DNA of 64,000 nucleotides from the NCBI RefSeq assembly GCF_040412425.1, contig NC_089777.1, forward strand, positions 37,134,037 through 37,198,036, in the 5' to 3' direction. The notes beneath the pieces are model-generated. The model was not told the DNA's origin. It made no database searches and saw nothing but the letters and a program-made list of their open reading frames with translations. Made by a program: the position numbers and the translations under genes. The DNA comes from Macrobrachium rosenbergii. Its lineage: Eukaryota; Arthropoda; Malacostraca; Decapoda; Palaemonidae. Positions within the stretch are counted from its first letter, which is position 1, and each line of letters begins with the position of its first letter. This document shows, one piece after another, positions 51,531 to 62,568 of the stretch.

Positions 51531-52951
51531 TAATTACAAACTTTTTGAAATATGTTTTTATAAAAATCAGTTTTTAATTAATTTTTAGTAGACTGCTCCC
51601 ACACCCTATCAACACCTCTGCATGGAGGATGGAGTTGGTTGGCTGGCATTAGATCTTTCTTTGACATGCTTTACATCATGCACCTGGATACATTCTGCAT
51701 GGTTAATCTCTATCTTCTGATGAATGGGTTTGTATTAAAATGTAAAAACTTGTACTTGTGTAAAGTTATATTTTCTCAGAACAAATAATTATTCAACCAT
51801 TATGTCTGGTCTCAGCTTTTAATCTGCTCCACATCACTCTAATCAACCCTTTTTCAAGAGCAGCACAAAACTCCTATTAGTATTACAGCTAAAAGATTAT
51901 AAGAAGTTGAGATGCACAGTTTCACATGCAAGACCCACTGATTACAGTACCGAAAAATCTAAAGCGTTTGCCATGAAGTTAACTTTTGTGAATTTTATCC
52001 AGCATCACAGATTTCTTGAAAGCTAAGCTTGGACTCTAGTCCATCCCTTAAAATAGCTGTCAGGCCAACATATTAACCACTCAGATGTCCTTATGGGGAA
52101 TAAAATATAAAATACTGTACAGCACTTTACTGTCAAAATTATACCTAAAGTTATTGTATTTATAGATTTAATTTTACCAGAAACTTAGGATAAATTACAG
52201 TTTAACAAACTAAAGGATGAAAAAGAAAACACAACACTACTGAATAATTTGCTCTTAAACCCCTAGGGGCAGGACGTATATCATGATATCCAATAACTGC
52301 ATTTGAAAACTTCCACCGGATATGATAATCCTTATTGTGCCATATTTGAATGAACTTCGAAGGCAAACATCTAAATGGCAACACCCACACCTCAGCTTAG
52401 AGATATGAGGGAGAATAGTCTCCCAAGAGATTTCATGGGGGAACGTACATCTCCCTGTCCAAGCACATCTTGGATATATTTTTCAATAAATATACTCAGG
52501 GACTGTCGCTGGATTTAGGCCTTATCTTTTATATTATGTGAGCTATAATTGTTATTTTGCAATATAAAGAAGAAAGAGATATTAGAAATAATATGCATAA
52601 GTTGCTAAAATTAATATATTTTTATGAGTGTCTCGTTAAAGAGGCCCTGCGCAAGGTTGCAAATATTCACTTTCAACTTCCTGTGACAGGTACAGTTAAT
52701 TTTTAAAAATTATTTCTTATACACCATGAGCATTTGCGTATCTTTCTCTTTCCACCGATCTTTTTTTTCTTAAACTGGAAGACCTTAAAGTTAGCCCAGT
52801 CATTGGGTTTTGTTAATGTGTCTATAGGCCAGCCTGTAAGGGGTAAGCAGACCCATGTAAAAAATCATCCCAATGTTTATTCACTTTTCATGTTTGGAAG
52901 TTCTGACCTACTTCAAATCTAAAAATTCCAACACATAAACTTTACAGATAC
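51531..52951. other. Intronic sequence
   Basis: No exon supported. A CAGGGACTGTCGCTGG motif near 52497 recalls a common repeat end but is isolated. Confidence 0.35.
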
Positions 52952-53116
52952 CTACGAAAGGTGAAGTAGACACAAGACTATGAATATCAAGAGAGCAAGG
53001 TTTAGGACTTAGTAATGGTTTAAGGCCCCTAACAAGCTCAGCATCACCTTCCCAGATCTTCACAGAAGATATCTTTGCATAATCAGCAGGAATGAATGTG
53101 AGAGAAACAATATACA
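52952..53116 (-). CDS. Candidate upstream exon of the large gene
   Basis: A 165 bp segment between a TACTGCAG acceptor and a GTAG|GTATCT donor, phase 1 in and phase 1 out. It reads YIVSLTFIPADYAKISSVKI, then WEGDAELVRGLKPLLSPKPC and SLDIHSLVSTSPFV. Codon and residue use are clearly coding-like. An alternative acceptor is ATTATGCAAAG in the same frame. It connects in phase to the 57468 exon upstream and to the 36520 or 42278 microexon downstream. No family is recognised. Confidence 0.6.
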
Positions 53117-53395
53117 CTGCAGTATTTCAGGATAGATTGTTTCTCTGCTAGAACAAGGATGAATATATCTCAGTTGCTTAAGTCAAGGAATTGCCACTTA
53201 ACAAATCTCTTGTTGTTAAGGCTAACAAAAAAATCCCCCAACCTTCAATCTCTGCAGGTTAATTTAATTGGAGCCATTATGCTGGGAACAAATTCATCTT
53301 CATATTCACCACTATCCATAAGGTAAGGGGTCTGTTGCTATAATGCATCTCTAATTATTTCTATTTAAAGTATCTTCCTCTGTCAAACATTTCTT
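53117..53395. other. Intronic sequence
   Basis: Nothing recognised. Confidence 0.4.
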
Positions 53396-53653
53396 CTATA
53401 AATCCTCCTCCATTTTATCACACCATCTAATCTTCTGCCTCCCTCTTGACCTTCTACCTCTAACAGGTTCCACCCATGCCCTCTTCATTCCTTCATCCTC
53501 GCTTAACCTACCAAATACCGACACGATATCAATCTTGACTCTTATCACATAAGTATAATCTTTATAATCTTCATTTCTCTTTTCTTCAGCTTCTGTTCTT
53601 CCTTCCTTCCTTCTTAATGTCTCAATGTGTATGTGTCTGAACCATTCACCCAC
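53396..53653 (-). pseudogene. 3' fragment of a non-LTR retrotransposon reverse transcriptase ORF
   Basis: The minus-strand frame ends with KRAWVEPVRGRRSRGRQKIR then WCDKMEEDL. The VRGRRSRGRQ-x-x-RW-x-D-K-x-x-EDL pattern is the familiar C-terminal signature of arthropod non-LTR (endonuclease-RT) ORFs. Only the last 80 or so residues remain and the catalytic domain is absent. This is a typical 5'-truncated LINE insertion in an intron. Confidence 0.7.
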
Positions 53654-54294
53654 ACTGGTTTGATTACTGACTAGATCTTTACTTTCACTTTATTTGGCAT
53701 TTTGTTACACTACCCCTTTCACCTCCCACAAATTCTCCAACAAGGCTGCTTTGGGAATACATATGGGACCATAAAGAGCCTGAAGCAATAAGATTATTAA
53801 TTTTGTAGAAAATATTTGGTCTTATAAGAACACTGCATTTGTCTTTTACAAAAAATATTACTACCTCTCCAACTCAAGAACACAAATAACTTATAATAAT
53901 TTGTGTTCTAGTCTGCACATTATTTTCTGAAGAGAAAAATGTACCTCAAAACACAGTTTTAAACTGACAATGAAGGATAAAACAAAAAAAAAAATCCCTA
54001 CAGTATATCTTGCAGAGCAGCACATAAATGCAGTAAAAAAATTCAGCAAGACTGTATGCACAGTGAAAGAAAACCACTGAACTAACATCTCAACAAAAAG
54101 TATAGCACTACAAATTAGTCTTTAATATCCCAGTACCAAAATACAATACTGAAAGCCAGTTACCATTAATCTATTATATTTGAACTGAAACATGACAGCA
54201 TACACCAAAACTGTCCTTGTATTACCTACTTATTGTAGATGATGAAACCACTGTTGTAATTTTATAGGGTGGGGTAGGCTTTCAGCTGCTACCT
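53654..54294. other. Intronic sequence
   Basis: Nothing recognised. Confidence 0.4.
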
Positions 54295-54495
54295 TGTTAA
54301 GTATACCTTAGTTTTACCAGACCACTGAGCTGATTAACAGCTCTCCTAGGGCTGGCCCGAAGGATTAGACTTATTTTACGCGGCTAAGAACCAATTGGTT
54401 ACTTAGCAACGGGACCTACAGCTTATTGTGGAATCCGAACCACATTATAGCGAGAAATGAATTTCTATCACCAGAAATAAATTCTTCTAACTCTT
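54295..54495 (-). mobile_element. tRNA-SINE body and tail, inverted copy
   Basis: The reverse complement contains AATTTATTTCTGGTGATAGA, ATTCCACAATAAGCTGTAGG, CCAATTGGTTCTTAGCCGCG and the CTAAGGTATACTT tail of the SINE at 21425. The tRNA-like head with GTTCGATTC is missing. The sequence beyond the body (TTGAGCTGCAGATGAAGAG) is unrelated to it. Confidence 0.8.
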
Positions 54496-54716
54496 CATCT
54501 GCAGCTCAAGCTCAGCCAACGGCGGCAACAAAGGGCTGGAACTTGAACTAGTGGCCCATCTTATGATGTTCTTTGCAGCTCAAACTGCTTTACTCTTACA
54601 CTCTGCCAACAAAGGCCTATTTGCTATTTCACTTATTACTAGGCCATAGTGGTCAAGATTCCATATTCATTTTAACAGAATTGTAGCCAACTGAAGCACC
54701 TTCTAAAACTGTTAAA
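54496..54716. other. Possible unrelated SINE head or flank
   Basis: GC-richer sequence directly abutting the SINE body, with TTTGAGCTGC repeated in inverted register near 54505 and 54575. It might be an alternative SINE head. Confidence 0.3.
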
Positions 54717-54773
54717 ATAAAATTCTCCTTTAATAAAAAATGAGAAAAAATTCTCCTTTAATAAAAAATGAGA
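54717..54773. repeat. Tandem duplication of about 29 bp
   Basis: AAATTCTCCTTTAATAAAAA followed by ATGAG occurs twice in a row. Confidence 0.9.
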
Positions 54774-56119
54774 ATTGGATTAATCCACTCCAGACCTCAA
54801 AAAATATAAATAAAAGTTTTAAATTTAAGAAGCTTAACATTTAGAAATCATACAAAAAAATACACATGAAATGCAAATTTCATCTGATAGGTGGTGAAGT
54901 AGATGAAGAGGAGAGATGTTATTGTTTGAAAGGGAGTCTCCTTCCATAAAATTAGCTGGCAACTGTGCTACTGGGACTGTTTCTCTCTTCTGTCTCTATC
55001 TACTACTTTCTCCTTGACACTTACCGTTTCTTTCTCATAAAAAACCTGTCTAATGATGTTTGTTTTTGCCTGCACTACAAAAATGCATGCATGCTGAAGC
55101 TTGGAACAACTTCATCTTAACACAAAATGCATACAGTTCTTATGTTTGTTTTGACCAAAAAATAAAGTAGGCAGTCTGAGGGTTACAGAGTAACCTGGAA
55201 TATTGCAACAAAAAGTGTATACTTATGTAAGCCTGGGGAAAAAATACAGATTTTTAAGCTTTGCCCTGGTAATAAACCAGTTTTCTCTCCTCTTTATGGG
55301 ACAGACCTCCTTTTCATGAACCCTCCCAGTGGCTAAACCAGTTTTCTCACCTCGTTATAGCACCTACAGCTACGCTGCTCAGAATCCGAGTTACGACTCC
55401 ATCAGCTGTAACCCAGAACTGATTTTTTGATGAATATATCTGAAAAGACGCCGTAAGATCAGAATGCCATAAGTTGGAGCCACCGTAACCCGGGGACTGC
55501 CTGTAGCACAGAACTGTACACCAAATGTACTATGGGTATAAGTCTGTTGACAAAACATCTGTCAACAACAATATTCATGTCCTTTTTCACATATCATTAT
55601 AAACCAAGGTCTAAATGGATCATGGTTACACACTATTTCAAGCCTCAGAAATCTTACTATGACACACACACAAAGAAGTACTAATACATTATCTTTGCAA
55701 AATATATAGCCCCTTGAAAATAAAAACCAGGCACTACAGCCCACATAGGCTACATTAGATACTACTTTCATTTGAATCTTTCAGCAAGTTAGTTCACTTT
55801 TGAGTGCATAAAATAATATTCATACAATACAACAAGCATTTATGTAAAGCCCCTGATCATAATTAGTGTCAACCAGATGAGAAACCGACTACAAGAATTT
55901 TAAGCATAATAGTCCTACTGAGCATGCCAGGTTACAGACATCTGTTAGCTAAGCAATGCCATTCATTCTTCTGTGCCAATTGCCATCTGGAAAGGTGAAG
56001 AAAGGGATGAAGGCACTAAAAATTATGATTAAAGGGTTTGTATATATACTAGTTTTACGTTAAAACATGGTTTTTTTATGCAATATCCATTAATCATCAT
56101 TGGCCTAAATCATGATTTA
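54774..56119. other. Intronic sequence
   Basis: No exon supported. The stretch near 55480-55502 (CGTAACCCGGGGACTGCCTG) looks like the end of a dispersed repeat but has no second copy here. Confidence 0.35.
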
Positions 56120-56760
56120 GGATGGAGGACAAAACAGAAGTCTCTCTGAACAGAATACAAGTTTCAGATGCAAGATGACCTTAGATATCCTGGTCACTTC
56201 CATAGGTAATGGATGCAATGGAAGACATAACCCCTGACAGTATATGTGCTAAGTGCCTGGTTTGTAAGGCATGTACTTCAAGGAAAACACACCTCCATGT
56301 GTGCTTAAGGGAAGAGGGTTGAAGTCTCGAAGAGGTGGAGCATAAAATATCATAGTTTAATTCCATGATCTTTGGGACCTGACCCACCACAACGATTAGA
56401 TATGATGATACATATCTAAAAATACTGTACAGCATGTGCAGAGAAAAGCATGTGAAAGAAATTTTCTACGGCCAAGGTCAGCTCTAAGAATGGCAAAGAA
56501 CTCCAAGTAATAATAAATAGCAGAGAAAGGAGAGTGCTCAAACCTTGGGGGAACTGACATCTCAGCTATGTGAGAGCCTCCAGATGTCCAACAATGCCTA
56601 ATCAGGAACCTACCAAAAACCACATGAAAGACGAGGTCTTTGGAGAGTCCAATTCTATTGACTCGAGAAAAGAGAAATGAGAATGGGAGGGCCCAAAAAT
56701 ATCCATACACCAAGGCACACTAATAATATCTGAAAATATTGATGATATACCACACAAATG
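56120..56760 (-). pseudogene. Degenerate retroelement fragment, possibly DIRS tyrosine recombinase
   Basis: The minus strand carries broken frames with LKHTWRCVFLEVHALQ and SGVMSSIASITYGSD, which recall the LKHLTWKTVFLLALA-type block of DIRS tyrosine recombinases. An adjacent 105-codon frame (56396-56713) ends just before it. There are several stops, and the assignment is tentative. Confidence 0.3.
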
Positions 56761-57467
56761 CTTATTGTATCCAATTTTGTTGTCATGCAATTGTCTAGTG
56801 TAAAACTTTATACTCTAATACTTTATACAATATTTCTGCACACAATAAACTATGATTTTAAAATAGTTTCCACTGAACACTGAAATGAACAATATTATGC
56901 TAAAGTCAAGACTAAGTTATGAACAGTAGGATTAAAATAAAATCTGTTTCAGCACCAGCACTAGTGTATTCATCTTGTAGATATCCTCTGTATCTTTTAA
57001 TACATTCCTTTTTTATGTATCATAGCATATAGTATATAATAAGAGTATATTTATAGTATCTACTCACCCTTATTATTAATTGTTAACGTAGAACTATAGT
57101 GCTAGAATTGAGAATAGAAAATTTTTTTAAGAAAAGTATCTGTTTGTATGGAGGTTTAGTTAACAAAATTTGCCTTGAGGCTTATCTTAAAAAATTAACT
57201 TCCTTTATAAGGCCTACAATCAAAACAATTTTCATAATAGAAACTTAGCAATAATTTGTTACAGACTGACTCATGCAAAACAGTAAAACAGCACAGTGGA
57301 AAGTCATCCAAAAGATTTGTGTAGCAAAATCATACCTGCATTAGACTAGCTCAGCTAGGCAGCTATGCAGTGAAACATTATATTGGGCCTCATTTTGCTG
57401 AGGTTTTGGTGTACTGTTCATCATCACCAGTAAAAATGAGAAAAATTCCCAACAAAACCATGCTCAC
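56761..57467. other. Intronic sequence
   Basis: A minus-strand splice-like pair near 57341-57405 (open stretch NEAQYNVSLHSCLAELV then a stop) was considered and not called. Confidence 0.35.
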
Positions 57468-57556
57468 TTTTGCAATATTTACTGCTCTCAAGTACGTGAC
57501 CTTTTCCATCCATGCAGAGATTCATCAATGCTAATACATCAACTTGGATTATGTTT
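57468..57556 (-). CDS. Candidate upstream exon of the large gene
   Basis: An 89 bp segment between a TTTTATGAAG acceptor and an AAAA|GTGAGC donor, phase 2 in and phase 1 out, reads NIIQVDVLALMNLCMDGKGH then VLESSKYCK. The split codon at the junction with the 53116 exon becomes ATG, giving KYCKMYIVSLTF with no stop. It is the most upstream exon I can propose; the true 5' end would lie further up, beyond the DIRS insertion or outside the window. Confidence 0.5.
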
Positions 57557-58269
57557 CTTCATAAAATTTGGGACAAGATCTAGAAAGGGTTTGATCTTGA
57601 GCAAGTGCATTCTTTTCATCACAAAGCAAGAATTTCCAAGTCAATTCAAATCTATTACAAGTCATTATTTTTGGATAAAAGGGACAATGAAGACTTCCAA
57701 ATGTAGAAAAATATATAAAACTACTTAACTTTAAATCAACTCCATGAAAAATAAAAAAAGCCAAGGAAAACCATTTCATTTAAGCTTGTATCATACACCA
57801 CCTACATACACAAAACTTTTGTGGCAAGTTTCCCAATTTTCATCCAAAAACTGCTTCGCAAATCTGTTAGATTGTTTAAACATATCATAATGGCTGATGG
57901 TAGATATACCCATCACCTAGCAAAGAGACTGAATCATCATCCTACAGTTTCATGACGTGATGTAAATTGGATAATTATGCAGTGTATTTATACATGTCAT
58001 TATTAAAACTATCAAAGTCATTTTATCATCATCATCATCATCATGAGTTTTAACTGTTGTTCTGTGTACAAGCTGAGTTTTTTGGAGTGCTAATTGTGAC
58101 TTATGCGAAAAAAAAAAAAAATTCAGACTTCAAGAAGCATTGCTCGACTAATGTACAAAAGTTACCATATACTGTAGTATTATCTAAGAGTAAAGCTGCT
58201 ATTACCAGTTTTAGCTCATTCTAAAGAGGAACTGACTAAAGCAGGCATGACAGCCACTTCTTGTACTGA
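57557..58269. other. Sequence between the last proposed exon and the DIRS end
   Basis: It contains an ATC/TCA trinucleotide run near 58025 and A-rich runs; no gene is seen. Confidence 0.4.
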
Positions 58270-58620
58270 AAAATGACATTTTTATGAAAAAAAATAAAGT
58301 TTTATATATACTTACCAAGTAATTATATAGCAACAAGCTTCCTACCACAGCACTCCAAAAATTAAAATTTTGTAGTGGCACTACCATCACTTGTGTAGGA
58401 GACAAGGTGTCGCCCACATTCGGGACTGACAGGTAAAACACAGCAAAGAACTTCAATTCATTTTAGCCCTGATGTCCATATGAGGGGAGGAGGGAGGGCT
58501 CCGATTTTTATATAATTACTTGATAAGTATATATAAAAGTTTATTTTATCACAAAAATATCATTTTTATATAAGTGACTTACCAACTAATTACATAGCTG
58601 ATTCCACACTGAAAGGGGAT
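58270..58620 (-). repeat. Inverted repeats at the 3' side of the DIRS-like element
   Basis: Arm 58273-58329 (containing AAAGTTTTATATATACTTAC then CAAGTAATTATA) is the near-perfect inverse of 58508-58566. A partial direct copy of the same motif follows at 58570-58605 (GTGACTTACCAACTAATTAC). Such inverted and internally complementary regions are expected at DIRS ends, which lack LTRs. Confidence 0.75.
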
Positions 58621-59039
58621 GGGTAACATGGACATGATCTACTCCAAACCATTAAGTAATGACTTTGAAATAGAAAAGTTGCTAGCATTAGTACAATGCT
58701 TGTTGTTCCCTACCTGGTATGAAAGCTACTGCAGGTGGGTACTGCCTCTGGTCGGTGCTCAACCTGTAGAGGACATGGCAGTATGGGTAGAATCACCTCC
58801 ACTTCAGTGGGTACTTTGCAGCCATGGAAGTTCACCGATGGTTGACAAAGATTAAAAAAGGGTGCCCTTGCCCTGGGTGAAGAGCAGAATAAAAAACAAC
58901 GCTGTCACCTACACTAGAATAAAAACCCACACCCCAACCACTAAAAACTGGCGGGTACTCCAGGTACAATAAACCCCCAGACTTCCCTTAAACTCAACAC
59001 CTTACAAAAGGGCGAGAGGACGGTAGAGGGACATAGACC
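58621..59039 (-). other. 3' untranslated part of the DIRS-like element
   Basis: Lies between the recombinase-like frame and the inverted repeats. It holds no gene; open frames are fortuitous. Confidence 0.45.
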
Positions 59040-59865
59040 CCACTATGCTTCCTCTCCCAACATCATGCCAGCCACAGACAAAGGTCCTAGCGTACTGCAG
59101 TTTTCGAATACAGTTTCAACGTCCTTGAGGTAATGCGAAGCGAAGACTGACTTGAACCTCCAAAAGGTTGATTGCAGGATAGCCACTGAGACATATGTTG
59201 AAAAGCTAGAGACATGGAGATAGCTCAAACCTCATGAGCCTTTACCCGAAACGATGATAAGACATCTTGAATTTGAGAATGTGCTTCCATAATTAAGCTT
59301 CTCAGAAAAAAAGAAAGGGCATTCTTCAACTGGGGACGTGAAGGATTCCTCACAGAGCATCACAGATTGTTTGAGGGTCCCCTGATCTTTTCTGTCTTGT
59401 GGAGGAGTGCCTAAAGGCTCTCATAGGACAAAATAATCTCTCTTCCTCCTCCAGTCCAAGAATGACCATCGAATTCTCAATGGCAAACGAGTGGGGCCAG
59501 GAATTGGAGACATCCTCATTCTTGGCAAGGAAACCACAATAATGCATTTGGCAGTTCCCAATGCCACTAGAAAGAGTCATTTTAGTGAGGTTCTTGAGAG
59601 AGACTGAGCAAAGGGGCTTGAAGGAGGAGCTAGCGTGCCACTTCAAAACCATGTCTACATTCTAGGACACTGCGCCAGGTTTCTCTTGCTTGGAAGTCTC
59701 AAAAGATCTGATGAGATCGCCGAGATCCTGATTGGAAGACAGGTCCAAACCTCTGTGCTTAAAAACTGAGCTAAGCATTGACCTGTATCCCTTGATTGTA
59801 GAGGGTGACACCTTCCTGGAGGTCCTGAGGTAAAGGAGAAAATCGGCTATCTAGCTTACAGTAGT
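59040..59865 (-). pseudogene. DIRS-like tyrosine recombinase, decayed
   Basis: Broken minus-strand frames read, in order: SPSTIKGYRSMLSSVFKHRG and DLIRSFETSKQEKPG (N-terminal core-binding part); SLKNLTKMTL, FLAKNEDVSNSWPHSF and ERLFCPMRAFRH (middle); then WRFKSVFASHYLKDVE and LGPLSVAGMML (C-terminal block with the presumptive nucleophile region). The order and motifs match DIRS/Ngaro-type tyrosine recombinases, which integrate the element instead of a DDE integrase. At least one stop and frameshifts separate the blocks, so it is inactive. Its position 3' of RNase H fits DIRS organisation. Confidence 0.8.
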
Positions 59866-61000
59866 TTCAGAAGATGAGATGTTACTGCTGCTGCACCATC
59901 TTCTGAAAATCGTCCATTTGGACTAATAGAGCTTGCAAGAAACTCTCCTGCATCTTGCAATAGCTTCTGCAACTTGTTGCAAAAAGCCTTTTGCTCTGAC
60001 AAGGCTCCTGACAATCTGAACCCTGTCAGGGCCAGAGCAGACAACCCTTGATGGAACCTGTTGAAGTGGGGCTGTTTGAGCAGTGACTGTTTTTGTGGAA
60101 GCAGCCCTGGGAAGTCCACTTGAAGTCATAGCAGGTCCAGGAACCACTCCTTTCTGGGCCAAAATGGAGCCACAAGAGTCATCGTGACATTCTGACGAGA
60201 TGAAAGCTTGCTGATCATCTCCCTGATCAACCCAAACGGAGGGAAAGCATAGATGTCCAGGCCCGTCCAATCTAAAAGCATGGCATCCATCACCCATGTG
60301 AGAAGGTTTGGGACTGAGGAGCAAAAGAGAGGAAGATGGTGGTTCCTCAACATCGCGCAGAGGTCTATGGAAGGTTTGTCCAACATTTTCCATAGATCGA
60401 GACAGACTAGGGGGTCTAAGGTCCACTCCACTGGCAGAATTTGATGGCAATGGCTTAATTCGTCTGCCAAGACATTCAGTCTCCCCTGGACGAAGCGAGG
60501 AATGATGGTGACTAGGCTCTGCTTGGCCCAGAGAAGGTCTTTTGCCGCCTTGCAAAGAATGAAGGAGTGAGTGCCTCCCTGATTGCGAACTTAGGACAAA
60601 GCTGTGGTGTTGTCCATGTATACTGCTATAGTCTTGCCTGTTATCAATGGAGAGAAGGGCTGAAGGTCTAGGTGAATAGCCTTCAGCTCTTTGATGTTTA
60701 TGTGCATGGACTACTGCTCCATTGTCCATTTACCTGAGACTCTTCAACTCCCTAGCAGGGCTCCCCAACCTAGATCAGAGGTGTTGGAATAAAATTCTAG
60801 GCTGGGCTCAGAGGCAGAAGAGAAATCCCTACCTGAAGGCGTTCTTCTGACAACCACCACCAAAGATCCTCTTTGATCTCCGACGAGATTGGGAAGACGA
60901 AGGAGTCCAACTGGGTCTTCCTGCACCAGCCTTCAAATAAAACTGCAGGAGCCTCAAGTCTTGGGTCTTCCTGCACCAGTTTGCCTTCAAATAAAACTGC
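59866..61000 (-). pseudogene. DIRS-like RNase H and linker, decayed
   Basis: The minus strand shows EFYSNTSDLGWGALLG (RNase H first Asp strand), KTIAVYMDNTTALS followed by an in-frame stop where the domain should continue, then GGTHSFILCKAAKDLLWA, LADELSHCHQILPVEWTL and a YAFPPFGLIREMISKL block leading to LTLVAPFWP-like residues. These are in order for DIRS RNase H and the region after it. Frames shift several times. A 50 bp tandem duplication at 60911-61008 disrupts the junction with RT. Confidence 0.8.
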
Positions 61001-61680
61001 AGGAGCCTATGCTTAACTTCTGTGTTAGGCATAGAGTTTTCTTTATGTACTCTGCACACTGCTCTTCCGAGTTGGAGCGGAGAAGCCAATCGTCCACAAG
61101 TAGAGGGATATGTTGATTCCAAGAAGATGAAGCCATTTGGCAAGAGGAGTGAGGATCCGAGTGAAGACCTGTAAGGTCATGGACAGACCGAAGCAAAGGT
61201 TCCAAAATTGGAGAACTTTGCCCTGAAAGACGAACCTCAGAAATTTTCTGGAGTCTGGGTGGACTGGAACATGGAAATACTCATTCTGCATGTCCAGGGT
61301 GACCATCCAGCCACCCTGATGGAGATAGGACATGACTGAGCGGTTTGTCTCCATGTGAAACTTCGTTTTCACCATGAACAAATTCAGGGCGCTACTGTCC
61401 ACAACGGGTCTCCAGCCCCGATGACTTGGGGACTACGAAGAGTCAATTGCAGAAACCCTCCAATGTTTTGTCCATTACCTCCTCTACTGTCCCTTTTCAA
61501 ATAAGGGATTCGACCTCTTGAGAGAGAGCCAAAAACTCCTCAGAACCTGCCGAGTAAGCTGTCAAGGTGACTGGCAACTTGGACAAAGAAGGCTTCTCTT
61601 TGAAAGGAATGGAGTACCCTCTCTTCAGTACTTGGACAACCCAAGGTTCTGCCCCTCTGCAGCTCCATTCCTCCCACAAG
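61001..61680 (-). pseudogene. DIRS-like reverse transcriptase, decayed
   Basis: The pre-RT region contains GYSIPFKEKPSLSKLP and GSEEFLALSQEVESL. The polymerase reads SSALNLFMVKTKFHMETNRS, GGWMVTLDMQNEYFHVPVHP, DSRKFLRFVFQGKVLQF, LCFGLSMTLQVFTRIL and LHLLGINISLYL. The frame then breaks inside the catalytic YxDD box near 61090-61100, where a small insertion moves the DDWLL part into another frame. The palm motif order is that of DIRS RTs. The element could not make an active enzyme. Confidence 0.88.
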
Positions 61681-62409
61681 AGATGTAGCCTGGCTCCAAC
61701 AGGGGCGTGAAGGACAAAACTCTCACTTCTTGGTGGTGGGATTGAAGGTTGATTTCTTGATGGACCTCAATGCAGGATGAAGGTTAGTTCAAGGTCTAGA
61801 CTGGGGTCTCAATCTCCCTCCACAAAAGGGCTGAGACTGCAAGGGCGAGAAAACCTGGGAACGACAGGAGTTTCCTTCAGGTGTTTGGTGGACTGGGCTA
61901 TGAGATCCATCATAGATTTCTTCTGCAGGCCGGACAACACTTCCTTGACCATGTACTGAGGGAAGAGATGAGTCTTATCTAAGGGAGAGAATAAGAGGGC
62001 CAACTTCTGCGTTGTAGTTACTCCCTTTGTGGTAAAAGAGCACCACAGCTCCCGATTCTTTAAAATCCCTGTTGCAAAAAGGGAGGCAAGCCCAGGGGAC
62101 CATGCCTGGCTGCTTTGTCGGCACATGATAATACACTCGACCAGTTGGCAGCGAAATTTTCTGCTAGGCCCAGGCAGACCTCAAACTTTCTCACCAAAGC
62201 TCCCACAGTCCAGTCAAGGAAGCTAAAGACCTCCAGGACTTTAAAAAGATTCCTGACGAGGTGGTCAAGATTGGGCGAGGAAAACATGATCTTAGCTGAG
62301 GAGAACGCAGCACGACGCATCGCACCAAACAAACTGGAGAAGTCCCCTTGGGAGGAGGCAGAAACTCACAAGGAAGGAACCTCTTCGGTGGCATAAAAGC
62401 AGCACTTCT
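61681..62409 (-). pseudogene. DIRS-like gag region, decayed
   Basis: Overlapping minus-strand frames (61809-62126, 62060-62332, 62191-62394) carry fragments such as FEVCLGLAENFAANWSSVLS and CADKAARHGPLGLPP, then SPLDKTHLFPQYMVKEVLSG. They precede RT, as gag does in DIRS elements. No zinc knuckle is visible. The frame is cut at 62410 by the inserted TTAA element, and the rest of the 5' part is expected beyond 64000. Confidence 0.6.
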
Positions 62410-62568
62410 TTAAGGGGATCGGCCGGTTTCCCACTTTTTTAATGACAGGTTGTTGATATTTAGGGGGTTTGTTAAAGGATATTGTGTGGAACTTCTGGGG
62501 AAAAAATTTTTGTTCAGTGACCTTAGGTTTTGTGACGCCAGAGCATTTTTCGGCCAAAAATGGCCATT

